A stretch of DNA of 5,882 bases, taken from an uncultured Spartobacteria bacterium (lineage in GTDB: Bacteria > Verrucomicrobiota > Verrucomicrobiia > Chthoniobacterales > Terrimicrobiaceae). The stretch lies in assembly GCA_903915315.1 (NCBI GenBank), contig CAIWSO010000493.1:1-5882 (forward strand), written 5' to 3'. Made by a program: the position numbers and the translations under genes. Every line of letters begins with the position of its first letter. Positions within the stretch are counted from its first letter, which is position 1. Of this stretch, positions 1 through 5,882 are shown piece after piece. The notes under the pieces are model-generated. The model was not told the DNA's origin and searched no databases. It worked only from the letters and a program-made list of their open reading frames with translations.

Positions 1-670
1 GATCAACGTGGCCCATGAAAGTGATGATCGGCGCGCGTCCTTTAAGGACATCGCCCTTTGGTGGCGCGGGGGCTTTTGGTGCCTCGACCTTGGTCTCGAC
101 TTTGTGATGGCCTTTTGAGGTGTCCTTCCGGTCCCTCTCCAGAACGAATCCGTGCATGTCACAGATTTTTGCGGCCACATCGGGCTCGATGGTCTGGTTG
201 AGATTGGCAAAGATCGAGAGAGCCATCAACTCCTTGATGAGTTGGAAAGGCTTGAGGTCGAGTTGCTCGGCCAGATTCTTGACAATGATCGGGGGCTTGA
301 GGTGGAGGACTTTTTTTCCGGAATCCTGAGGCTCTGTGGCGATCTCTACAACCTCTTCCACAGGTGCTTCCGGGGCTGGAGATTCGGCGACGGGTTCGGG
401 TTTGGGGACTGGGCGTGGTTTAGGTGGGGCTTTGTCCGTCAGGGGCCTGATGAAATGTTGGAGCGAGGCCGCGCCAGAGGCTTTTCTTACTTTTTTGACA
501 GGAGCCAGAAGATCAACGGTCGGAGCTTGGACTTTGGGCTCGACGGGAGCGGTCTCGGCAGCGGCAGCAGGGGCTTCAGCCAGTGGGCGCGCGGAACGGG
601 TCGTTGCCGAGGTCCGGCGCGATGTTGCCGGCTTTTCTCCGGTCGGTTTTTTCTTGATTTTCTCTGCCAT
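1..670 (-). CDS. infB: Translation initiation factor IF-2, N-terminal part (cut by window edge)
   Basis: IF-2 is the cytoplasmic GTPase that places initiator fMet-tRNA on the 30S subunit and promotes 50S joining. The window holds the first 223 residues, read from the ATG at 670 with no internal stop. Residues 1-25 are very basic (MAEKIKKKP). Residues 26-120 form an Ala/Pro/Glu-rich disordered linker. Residues 126-178 match the small IF2_N domain (IIVKNLAEQLDLKPFQLIKE, then IFANLNQTIEPDVAAKI). A second Lys/Pro-rich linker leads to RAPIITFMGHVD at 212-223, the start of the G1 P-loop (normally GHVDHGKT), where the window ends. The G domain and domains II-IV lie outside. The gene is 36 bases downstream of nusA, the classical order, so they are probably co-transcribed. 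No Shine-Dalgarno sequence precedes the start (CCAATTTATATATG). The identification is secure. Confidence 0.95.
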   Translation of the reverse strand, partial: MAEKIKKKPTGEKPATSRRTSATTRSARPLAEAPAAAAETAPVEPKVQAPTVDLLAPVKKVRKASGAASLQHFIRPLTDKAPPKPRPVPKPEPVAESPAPEAPVEEVVEIATEPQDSGKKVLHLKPPIIVKNLAEQLDLKPFQLIKELMALSIFANLNQTIEPDVAAKICDMHGFVLERDRKDTSKGHHKVETKVEAPKAPAPPKGDVLKGRAPIITFMGHVD

Positions 671-706
671 ATATAAATTGGAGCCGGGGAGACGTCTTCA
701 TATCCC

Positions 707-1966
707 TCAGGCGACGGGAGTTTTTTGTGCTGCCTGTGCCGCTGAAAGGATTTTTTGACCAGTTTCGAGATCTGCACCGAGAACCTCGGCAATATCATCC
801 GCTGCGCACATGAGGATGACTTCGATCGAGTTCATGCCGCCGCTGGCCAGTTGTTGGGCGACTTCTTCAGTCACGCCGAGGATATCAGCCATGGAATGGG
901 CGGCCTCTGCCGTGCGGTTCTGGATGACTTGGGCGTCCCGTTTATCTTCTTCAATATCGACATCCCAACCGGTCATCTTGGAAGTGAGGCGGGCATTTTG
1001 TCCACGACGTCCGATCGCGAGGGAAAGATCGTCCTTGTGAACGAGGACACGAATGCGCTTTTTATCCGCGTCGGCCGTGATGGCACGAATATTGGCTGGC
1101 TTGAGCGCGGCGGTGACGAACTTTACGGGATCGGCATCCCAGCGGATGATGTCGACTTTTTCGTTATTGAGTTCACGAACGATATTTTTGACGCGGGCGC
1201 CGCGCATTCCGACGCAGGCACCGACGGGATCGACTTTGGCATCGGCGCTGTGGACGGCGACCTTGGTGCGGAAGCCGGCTTCGCGGGCAATGGCTTTCAG
1301 CTCGACCGTGTGGTCGGCGATTTCGCTCACTTCGAGCTCGAACAAGCGACGAACAAAGTTCGGATGGCTGCGGGAGAGGATGATTTCCGGTCCGCGGGAT
1401 CCGCTTTCGACAGCGACGACGTAGGCGCGAAGCTTGTCGCCGACATTGTATTCCTCGGTCATGACGCGTTCACGGTTGGGCATGACACCCTCAAACTTGC
1501 CGAGATCCACGATCACATCCGAGCGGTCAAAGCGGCTAACGGTGCCTGTGACAATGTCGCCGGTGCGATCTTTGAACTCTTCATAAATCATCTCGCGCTC
1601 GATTTGTCGAAGGCGCTGGTTGATCGCTTGGCGGGCGGCTTGGGCGGCGATGCGGCCGAAATCCTTCGGGGTCACTTCCACATCGATTTCTTCGCCGGGT
1701 TGCACATCCGGTTTGATCGATCGGGCTTTAGCTACAGAGATTTCCTCGTGGGCGTTGGCTGGTTTTTCCGCGACGATGAGTTTCGCGATGGCTTTGATGG
1801 CGCCGGATTGAGGGTTGATCTCAATGCGCAGTTCGCGAGTGCCGGAGGTGAAGGTTTTTTTCGATGCCGCAAGGATGGCTGTTGAAATGGCTTCCACTAG
1901 GATATCGCGCTTGATGCCCTTTTCGCGCTCGAGGTAATCGAGCATTGTCGTAAGATCGGAATTCAT
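707..1966 (-). CDS. nusA: Transcription termination/antitermination factor NusA
   Basis: NusA binds RNA polymerase and nascent RNA and controls pausing, termination and antitermination. The 419-residue product shows the family order. The N-terminal RNAP-binding domain (1-130) begins MNSDLTTMLDYLEREKGIKR. An S1 domain spans about 135-200 (GDIVTGTVSRFDRSDVIVDL). KH1 has its core at 246-266 (DPVGACVGMRGARVKNIV) and KH2 its core at 313-334 (DLSLAIGRRGQNARL). The linker HPNFVRRLFELEVSEI at 201-216 is typical. Residues 352-413 resemble one helix-hairpin-helix acidic-repeat unit, where E. coli NusA (495 residues) has two and B. subtilis NusA (371) has none. The start at 1966 fits the family N-terminus. 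An in-frame ATG at 2020 would add 18 unrelated residues and start inside the predicted leader hairpin. The stop lies 36 bases before infB. rimP, usually just upstream, is absent here. The likely promoter lies at 2036-2064. Confidence 0.97.
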   Translation of the reverse strand: MNSDLTTMLDYLEREKGIKRDILVEAISTAILAASKKTFTSGTRELRIEINPQSGAIKAIAKLIVAEKPANAHEEISVAKARSIKPDVQPGEEIDVEVTPKDFGRIAAQAARQAINQRLRQIEREMIYEEFKDRTGDIVTGTVSRFDRSDVIVDLGKFEGVMPNRERVMTEEYNVGDKLRAYVVAVESGSRGPEIILSRSHPNFVRRLFELEVSEIADHTVELKAIAREAGFRTKVAVHSADAKVDPVGACVGMRGARVKNIVRELNNEKVDIIRWDADPVKFVTAALKPANIRAITADADKKRIRVLVHKDDLSLAIGRRGQNARLTSKMTGWDVDIEEDKRDAQVIQNRTAEAAHSMADILGVTEEVAQQLASGGMNSIEVILMCAADDIAEVLGADLETGQKILSAAQAAQKTPVA

Positions 1967-1974
1967 AAATCGGT

Positions 1975-2031
1975 GATTCCAGAGCACAACAGCGAACGGG
2001 ATCCTCCCCGAACGCTCCATTCTCTGGAATC
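1975..2031 (-). promoter_or_regulatory. Nested hairpin in the nusA 5' leader
   Basis: A perfect 10-base inverted repeat (GATTCCAGAG at 2031-2022 and CTCTGGAATC at 1984-1975, minus-strand sense) encloses a second, imperfect stem. The second stem is AGCG/CGCT (2016-2013 with 1994-1991), a UU/UU internal loop, then CGGG/CCCG (2010-2007 with 2000-1997). The six-base terminal loop is GAGGAT. The predicted transcript start (about 2029) falls at the outer arm, so the mRNA would begin with this structure and end it 8 bases before the ATG. It could act as an autoregulatory site or an mRNA-protecting 5' stem. The pairing is seen directly; the role is inferred. Confidence 0.45.
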
Positions 2032-2035
2032 GTCA

Positions 2036-2064
2036 AATATGAGCCACGGTCCAACTAGGGTCAA
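2036..2064 (-). promoter_or_regulatory. Predicted sigma70-type promoter of nusA-infB
   Basis: On the minus strand TTGACC (2064-2059, 5/6 to the -35 consensus) is followed after exactly 17 bases by CATATT (2041-2036, 4/6 to the -10 consensus). Transcription would begin near 2029, about 63 bases before the nusA ATG. A run of seven A (2094-2088) lies further upstream and could help polymerase binding. The position, between the tgt stop and nusA, suits an independent promoter for nusA-infB even if some transcripts also come through from tgt. This is pattern matching only, and the organism's sigma consensus is unknown. Confidence 0.5.
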
Positions 2065-2120
2065 GCAGCAAGGGGCGGTTAGGCGCCTTTTTTTAGCTTT
2101 GCGCCCATGACAATGCCGGG

Positions 2121-3248
2121 TTACTCGGTGGATCGAACAGCGTAATTTGCGACAAAATCTTTGCGGAAATCTTGAAAAGTTCCGGCAAGAATGTGTTCCC
2201 GGGCGGTTCTGGCGAGGCCGATATAAAAATGGAGGTTGTGGATACTGATGAGTCGGAGTCCAAGAATTTCCTCTGCCTTCACAAGATGGCGAAGGTAGGC
2301 GCGCGTGAAATTCTTGCACGCATAGCAGCGACAGCCCTCCTCGATCGGGGAGCTGTCTTCCGCGTAGGGGGCATTTTTGAGATTAATTGTCCCACTCGCA
2401 GTGAATGCGGTGCCATTCCGCGCCAATCGGGTGGGAAGGACGCAGTCAAACATATCGACTCCGCGAGCGATCATTTCGATGATCTGGGGAGGGGTTCCCA
2501 AGCCCATTGCGTAGCGGGCGTGGTCGTGTGGCAGGAATGGGATAGCGCTTTCGACGGCGCAAAACATCTCTTTCTCGGGTTCGCCGACGCTGACCCCTCC
2601 GATGGCGTAGCCGTCAAATCCGATATCCACAAGAGCACGGGCACTTTTTTCCCGGAGGTCCGGGTAGGATGAGCCTTGAGTGATGCCAAAGAGGAGCGGG
2701 CGGGATTCTTGGGGTTGAGTGGCCCACCAGTCTTTGCAGCGACGCGCCCAGCGCAAGGTGAGGTCGAGGCTTTTGTCGGCTTCCTCGTGAGCGCAGGGGT
2801 GGGGCGGACACTCATCAAAAAGCATCACGATGTCCGAGCCGAGGTCACGTTGGATTTCCATCGATGTTTCAGGTCCGATGAAGGTCGGCGTGCCGTCGAG
2901 GTGATTTTGAAACCGAACACCTTCTTCGGAAATCTTGCGTAGTTTCGCCAGTGAGAAGACTTGGAATCCGCCACTATCTGTGAGGATCGGGCCATCCCAA
3001 TGCATGAAGCGATGGAGACCGCCAAGACGCGAGATGAGCTTTTCGCCGGGGCGAACGTGCAAGTGGTAGGTATTACCTAGAATGATCTGCGCCCCGACTT
3101 CGCGGAGTTCTTCGGGGGTCATGGCCTTCACTGTGGCCTGAGTTCCGACCGGCATGAATACGGGGGTCTGAACGGGACCGCGTCGTGTTTGAAGGGTTCC
3201 CGCGCGAGCGGCCGAATCCGTCGCTTCCAGTGTGAAAGAGCTGCTCAT
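2121..3248 (-). CDS. tgt: tRNA-guanine(34) transglycosylase (queuine tRNA-ribosyltransferase)
   Basis: Tgt replaces guanine 34 in the anticodon of tRNAs with GUN anticodons (Asp, Asn, His, Tyr) by preQ1, the base-exchange step of queuosine synthesis. The 375-residue protein is full length for bacterial Tgt. Visible landmarks are VFMPVGTQATVKAM at 30-43 and TDSGGFQVFSL at 90-100 with the general acid/base Asp91. Asp145 lies in LFDECPPHP (substrate binding). GGVSVGE is at 217-223. The nucleophile Asp268 lies in GVDMFDCVLPTR at 263-274, followed by Arg277. The zinc site is Cys306, Cys308, Cys311 and His337 (CRCYAC plus SIHNLH). All key residues are present, so the enzyme should be active. The ATG at 3248 gives the usual N-terminus (SFTLEATDSAARAGTL). 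No Shine-Dalgarno sequence is present, and CCTTCTTCCA sits directly upstream. The usual neighbours queA and yajC-secD are not in the window. Confidence 0.97.
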   Translation of the reverse strand: MSSSFTLEATDSAARAGTLQTRRGPVQTPVFMPVGTQATVKAMTPEELREVGAQIILGNTYHLHVRPGEKLISRLGGLHRFMHWDGPILTDSGGFQVFSLAKLRKISEEGVRFQNHLDGTPTFIGPETSMEIQRDLGSDIVMLFDECPPHPCAHEEADKSLDLTLRWARRCKDWWATQPQESRPLLFGITQGSSYPDLREKSARALVDIGFDGYAIGGVSVGEPEKEMFCAVESAIPFLPHDHARYAMGLGTPPQIIEMIARGVDMFDCVLPTRLARNGTAFTASGTINLKNAPYAEDSSPIEEGCRCYACKNFTRAYLRHLVKAEEILGLRLISIHNLHFYIGLARTAREHILAGTFQDFRKDFVANYAVRSTE

Positions 3249-3335
3249 TGGAAGAAGGTGCTGGTGTCTGGAAGTGGCACCGGCGCGGCGGGTGTTCTTT
3301 CACTTAATGCCGATCTGAAAATGTGAAGATTCATG

Positions 3336-3351
3336 CAGATTGGGGAATCTG
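3336..3351 (-). other. Small perfect hairpin upstream of tgt
   Basis: CAGATT and AATCTG form a perfect 6-base-pair stem with a four-base CCCC loop (minus-strand sense). It lies in the spacer between the kinase and tgt, at or just after the weak promoter candidate. It has no following T run, so it is not an intrinsic terminator. It may be a leader hairpin or chance. Confidence 0.3.
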
Positions 3352-3354
3352 GGT

Positions 3355-3384
3355 CTTATTTCAGAAAAAGGGAAGAAAACTCAA
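3355..3384 (-). promoter_or_regulatory. Weak promoter candidate for tgt
   Basis: Minus strand TTGAGT (3384-3379, 4/6) and AATAAG (3360-3355, 4/6) are 18 bases apart and would start a transcript near 3348, about 100 bases before the tgt ATG. This is the best promoter-like pair I found between the kinase stop and tgt. The region is AT-rich, so chance matches are likely. Confidence 0.22.
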
Positions 3385-3455
3385 ATTCTCAGCCAAGGGG
3401 CTAAAAACCGATCGTGGCTTGGCAAGCACTAGCCGCGTTTCAATTCGGAGTTTGT

Positions 3456-4811
3456 TTATTCTGGCATGGGCGCAGGTGTCTCTGTTGGTGCTATAACGAC
3501 ATCGCCCATCGAGGCGACTCGGAGGAGCAATCGTTTATCGGTTTGCGAAACCTGGCCCTTGGCATGCACTTTTTGCCCCACAAATTTGACCAAGCGGAAT
3601 TTGGGAAACTCGGCTGTGTTCGTGTCAAAAAAAAGCATCGCATCGCGATTGGTACTATCCTCAAAAGTCAAAAAGCGATGAGGCCCTTCTTCTCCAAATT
3701 GAGCGATGGTGCCGATGATGGTGATGATTTTTCCATCCATGGCAATAATGTCGCTGCGTTCCTTGGACGTGAATGTGTCGCGGGCTTTTTTTGATTCCGT
3801 TTCCTTTTTTTGCTGTGGGCCGAAGAGGAGGTTTCCGTCGAGTGTGAAAATCGCTAGACTGAGAACAGCGATGGCGCCTAACGAGGCAAATGCAAATCGC
3901 CAAGAATTGAAAAGAGAGGTTCGAGGGAGAGTTGGAGGCGGGGACTGCAAGACTTGGCGCAGCGCGGGAGGGGGGGTGAGCGGCAACAGAACCAGATCAT
4001 TCGCTGCGGCGCTCGCGCTGGGTGGGCGGTTCGACGGATCGCAGGCAATGAACCGCTCGACCCACGTGCAAATTCCGAGAGGAATGTCGGGTCGCAGTGA
4101 GGAAAGAGGAATGAAATCGTTTTGGAGGTGGGCTGCAATCACGTTGGCCGAGGTTTTTCCCTGGAAGGGTCGCGTGGTGGTGAGGGCTTGGTAGAAGACA
4201 CAACCCAAAGAATACAGATCCGTACGTTGATCGAGCGGTAGACAGTTGAACTGTTCCGGCGCCATCGTAAAAATAGATCCGAGAACAGCGCCCGACTGAT
4301 CCATCGTTTGAAGCATGGGCTCGGGTTGCGCCTTGGCCAAACCGAAGTCGAGCAGCTTCACCTGAAAGTCGCCCGAGGGAAGTCGAGCGAGCATGATATT
4401 TCCGGCCTTGATATCACGATGCACGATTCCCGCCGAATGGGCCGCCCCGAGTGCATTCAGGCACTGACGTGCAAAATCCATAAAAAAATCGACAGGCATG
4501 GGGCCCTCGAGTTGATCGATGTTTTGTCCAGAGATAAACTCCATCACTACGAGCAGATCATCGCCGCTTTTGAGGAAGTCGTGGATGGTGACGATATTGG
4601 GGTGTTGAAGGCTTGCGAGTTGGGTGGCCTCGCGGACCGCTGCCGCGATATTGGCACCACCCCCATCGCCATGGATGCGTTTGATGGCGACCCAGCGGTT
4701 CAAAACTCCGTCATGCGCGAGATAAACCGAACCGCCACCGCCGGAAGCAATTTCCCTATCCACGGTGTAGCGGTTGCCGAGGGACGTTACCGGTTCATTC
4801 GAAGATTCCAT
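3456..4811 (-). CDS. Membrane-anchored Hanks-type Ser/Thr protein kinase with OB-fold-like C-terminal domain
   Basis: The 451-residue protein has a cytoplasmic kinase domain at about 15-275. Landmarks are a glycine loop IASGGGGSVY (21-30; the first Gly of GxGxxG is Ala22), VAIK with Lys44, Glu61 of helix C, HRDIKAGN (131-138, catalytic Asp133, an RD kinase), DFG (155-157), MAPEQ (183-187) and DLYSLGCVFY (198-207). All catalytic residues are present, so it should be active. A Pro-rich juxtamembrane stretch (277-298) precedes one hydrophobic segment (about 304-324). Residues 325-353 are charged, and about 354-441 are beta-rich (GKIITIIGTIAQFG, VGQKVHAKGQV), resembling an OB-fold. By the usual topology this part would be extracytoplasmic and could sense a ligand; that is inference. 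The ATG at 4811 starts 14 residues before the kinase domain. An ATG at 4931 would add 40 residues of no recognisable character. No substrate or phosphatase gene is adjacent. Confidence 0.93.
   Translation of the reverse strand: MESSNEPVTSLGNRYTVDREIASGGGGSVYLAHDGVLNRWVAIKRIHGDGGGANIAAAVREATQLASLQHPNIVTIHDFLKSGDDLLVVMEFISGQNIDQLEGPMPVDFFMDFARQCLNALGAAHSAGIVHRDIKAGNIMLARLPSGDFQVKLLDFGLAKAQPEPMLQTMDQSGAVLGSIFTMAPEQFNCLPLDQRTDLYSLGCVFYQALTTTRPFQGKTSANVIAAHLQNDFIPLSSLRPDIPLGICTWVERFIACDPSNRPPSASAAANDLVLLPLTPPPALRQVLQSPPPTLPRTSLFNSWRFAFASLGAIAVLSLAIFTLDGNLLFGPQQKKETESKKARDTFTSKERSDIIAMDGKIITIIGTIAQFGEEGPHRFLTFEDSTNRDAMLFFDTNTAEFPKFRLVKFVGQKVHAKGQVSQTDKRLLLRVASMGDVVIAPTETPAPMPE
3489..3752 (-). other. 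OB-fold-like domain of the kinase (residues about 354-441)
   Basis: The segment reads as five or more short alternating hydrophobic strands: GKIITIIGTIAQFG, HRFLTFEDS, DAMLFFD, QKVHAKGQV, and KRLLLRVAS with GDVVIA. The pattern 'G-x-hydrophobic-x-G-T-hydrophobic' and the late 'G-x-x-V-x-x-x-G-x-V' are typical of OB-fold strands 1 and 4. It is a fold guess from strand pattern, with no family match claimed. Confidence 0.45.
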
Positions 4812-4813
4812 GA

Positions 4814-4975
4814 GGGAAAGATTCTGTCGTGTTGCTTTCGCGGATCGCGTGAAGCAGGAAGCCACCGAAGGGGAGGCATGGGCAAAAGATTTGCACGATC
4901 CAAGATTTGCGGATTTCCAAGACTTGGTCAATCATGCCGTGCTTGATTGCAGCCCCCAGATCACCCATCTTTCCC
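4814..4975. repeat. Inverted pair of 9-base words flanking the divergent kinase/nadA spacer
   Basis: ATCTTTCCC occurs on the plus strand at 4967-4975, three bases before the first nadA ATG (4979). It also occurs on the minus strand at 4822-4814, two bases before the kinase ATG (4811). The two copies are exact and symmetric, and each sits where a Shine-Dalgarno sequence would be expected. They could be a pyrimidine-rich translation signal (for example for ribosomal protein S1) or a shared regulatory site. Only the sequence identity and position are observed. Confidence 0.4.
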
Positions 4976-4978
4976 GGA

Positions 4979-5882
4979 ATGATGACTGCATCCACCGATC
5001 TCATTTCAGAAATTAAAGAGCTCAAGCGAGCAAAGAATGCCGTGATTCTGGCGCACAACTACCAGATCGCCGAGATCCAAGAGGTCGCCGATTTTGTTGG
5101 GGATTCGCTGGGGCTGAGTTTCAAGGCTTCGGAAACGTCTGCGGATGTGATTGCTTTTTGCGGCGTCCACTTCATGGGCGAAACAGCGAAGATTTTAAGC
5201 CCCGCGAAAACCGTTGTCATTCCTGACATCAATGCCGGTTGCTCGCTTTCGGATTCCTGTCCCGCAGAGAAGCTCGCTGACTACCTCTCTGAACATCATG
5301 AAAAAAACTACTACGTCATTGCTTACATCAATTGCAGTGCGGGCGTGAAGGCGATCGCGGATGTGATCGTGACCAGTGGAAACGCCGTGAAAATCGTGGA
5401 GGCCGCCCCGGCGGATCGGAACATCCTCTTTGTGCCTGATCAAAATCTCGGCGCTTGGGTGATGGAGCAGACGGGTCGCAAAATGGATCTCTGGCGTGGC
5501 AATTGCTATGTGCATGTGGAGTTCACTCGCGACAGCATCAACCGCATCAAGACCGAGCATCCGGATGCTGTTGTGGTGGCCCATCCGGAATGCACACATG
5601 CGGTTCGCCTGCTTGCTGACGAGGTTTGTTCGACAGAAAAAATGGTGACGTTTTGTCGCGATAATCCGGCGAAGAATTTCATCATCGTCACGGAAAGCGG
5701 GATGCTTCACCGCTTGCGCCGCGAGGTGCCGCAGAAGAATTTTATCGCTGGGCCGACCGACCATTGCACCTGTGCGGACTGCCGTTACATGAAGATGAAT
5801 ACGCTGGAGAAGCTTCGTGATTGTCTCGCCACGCTCGAACCGCAGATTCAGATTCCGGAAGATGTTCGCAGCAAGGCCGAGC
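4979..5882 (+). CDS. nadA: Quinolinate synthase NadA (3' end cut by window edge)
   Basis: NadA condenses iminoaspartate (from NadB) with dihydroxyacetone phosphate to quinolinate, the first ring of de novo NAD synthesis, using an oxygen-sensitive [4Fe-4S] cluster in the cytoplasm. About 301 residues are visible and open to the edge, nearly the whole protein. Numbering from the ATG at 4982: LAHNYQ at 23-28, then GVHFMGETAKIL at 61-72. The predicted cluster cysteines are Cys87 (AGCSLSDSC), Cys204 (HPECTHAV) and Cys267 (CTCADCRYMKMNT). Other landmarks are YINCSAGVKA (115-124), VPDQNLGAW (151-159) and TESGM (237-241). The E. coli CxxCxxC motif is here HxxCxxC, with the ligand cysteine kept. Two ATGs in tandem (4979, 4982) precede the conserved region; an in-frame ATG at 4934 is less likely. 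It is transcribed divergently from the kinase. No clear promoter or Shine-Dalgarno sequence is visible. nadB and nadC are not in the window. Confidence 0.95.
   Translation, partial: MMTASTDLISEIKELKRAKNAVILAHNYQIAEIQEVADFVGDSLGLSFKASETSADVIAFCGVHFMGETAKILSPAKTVVIPDINAGCSLSDSCPAEKLADYLSEHHEKNYYVIAYINCSAGVKAIADVIVTSGNAVKIVEAAPADRNILFVPDQNLGAWVMEQTGRKMDLWRGNCYVHVEFTRDSINRIKTEHPDAVVVAHPECTHAVRLLADEVCSTEKMVTFCRDNPAKNFIIVTESGMLHRLRREVPQKNFIAGPTDHCTCADCRYMKMNTLEKLRDCLATLEPQIQIPEDVRSKAE

Noticed and set aside
152..676. 174-codon plus-strand open frame at the left edge
   Set aside because: Antisense to infB. Its Gly/Phe/Arg-rich sequence mirrors the Ala/Pro/Glu-rich IF-2 linker.
755..1885. 376-codon plus-strand open frame opposite nusA
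   Set aside because: It lies wholly antisense to nusA, whose S1 and KH domains are unmistakable. The product has biased, repetitive Asp/Gly/Phe composition typical of a reverse-frame shadow and matches no family I know.
1967..2020. Upstream in-frame ATG for nusA at 2020
   Set aside because: It adds 18 residues without similarity to the NusA N-terminus and would place the start within the predicted leader hairpin, a few bases after the predicted transcript start. The start at 1966 matches the family.
3392..3423. Possible terminator after the kinase (GCCAAG/CTTGGC, 20-base loop)
   Set aside because: The stem is only 6 bp with a large loop, and the nearest T run downstream on the minus strand begins about 12 bases after the stem. 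Read-through towards tgt cannot be excluded.
4812..4931. Upstream in-frame ATG for the kinase at 4931, adding 40 residues
   Set aside because: The extra segment has no recognisable character, would use most of the divergent spacer, and would leave the 9-base word at 4814-4822 inside the gene. Not excluded outright.
4308..4946. 212-codon plus-strand open frame opposite the kinase
   Set aside because: Antisense to the catalytic core of the kinase (HRD, VAIK), and no recognisable domain of its own.
4934..4978. Upstream in-frame ATG for nadA at 4934
   Set aside because: It would add 15 residues (MPCLIAAPRSPIFPG) not expected at a NadA N-terminus, and no ribosome-binding sequence supports it.
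5195..5764. 189-codon minus-strand open frame opposite nadA
   Set aside because: Antisense to the conserved NadA cluster-binding region; His/Arg-rich shadow composition.

Overview
The window is an ordinary bacterial chromosome segment: five protein genes, four on the minus strand and one on the plus strand, packed with short spacers. I see no mobile element, CRISPR array, tRNA or rRNA. Base composition is moderately GC-rich and even throughout, with no sign of recent transfer. A membrane-anchored Ser/Thr kinase beside housekeeping genes, a 419-residue NusA with one C-terminal helical repeat, and start codons without Shine-Dalgarno sequences suggest a Gram-negative lineage such as Verrucomicrobiota/PVC. 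That placement is an inference and is not proven by the sequence.

Layout, left to right. Positions 1-670 (minus) hold the 5' third of infB (IF-2), cut by the window edge exactly at the start of its GTPase P-loop. Positions 707-1966 (minus) hold nusA, 36 bases upstream of infB, the classical nusA-infB pair. The spacer 1967-2120 carries a good sigma70-type promoter and a 5' leader that can fold into a long hairpin. Positions 2121-3248 (minus) hold a complete tgt. The spacer 3249-3455 has only a weak promoter candidate and a small hairpin. Positions 3456-4811 (minus) hold a Hanks-type Ser/Thr kinase with one transmembrane segment and an OB-fold-like C-terminal domain. The spacer 4812-4978 separates it from the divergent plus-strand nadA, which runs off the right edge.

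How they fit together: nusA and infB belong to the transcription/translation core operon, and tgt upstream of them modifies tRNA anticodons, so 1-3248 is a translation-centred block in one direction. nadA starts de novo NAD synthesis from aspartate. The kinase is the only regulatory gene and the only one whose precise job cannot be read from family membership.

The most notable signals are the kinase's C-terminal domain, the hairpin at the predicted 5' end of the nusA transcript, and an identical 9-base pyrimidine-rich word (ATCTTTCCC) placed just before the start codons of the divergent kinase and nadA genes. I found no clear evidence of a wholly undescribed system.
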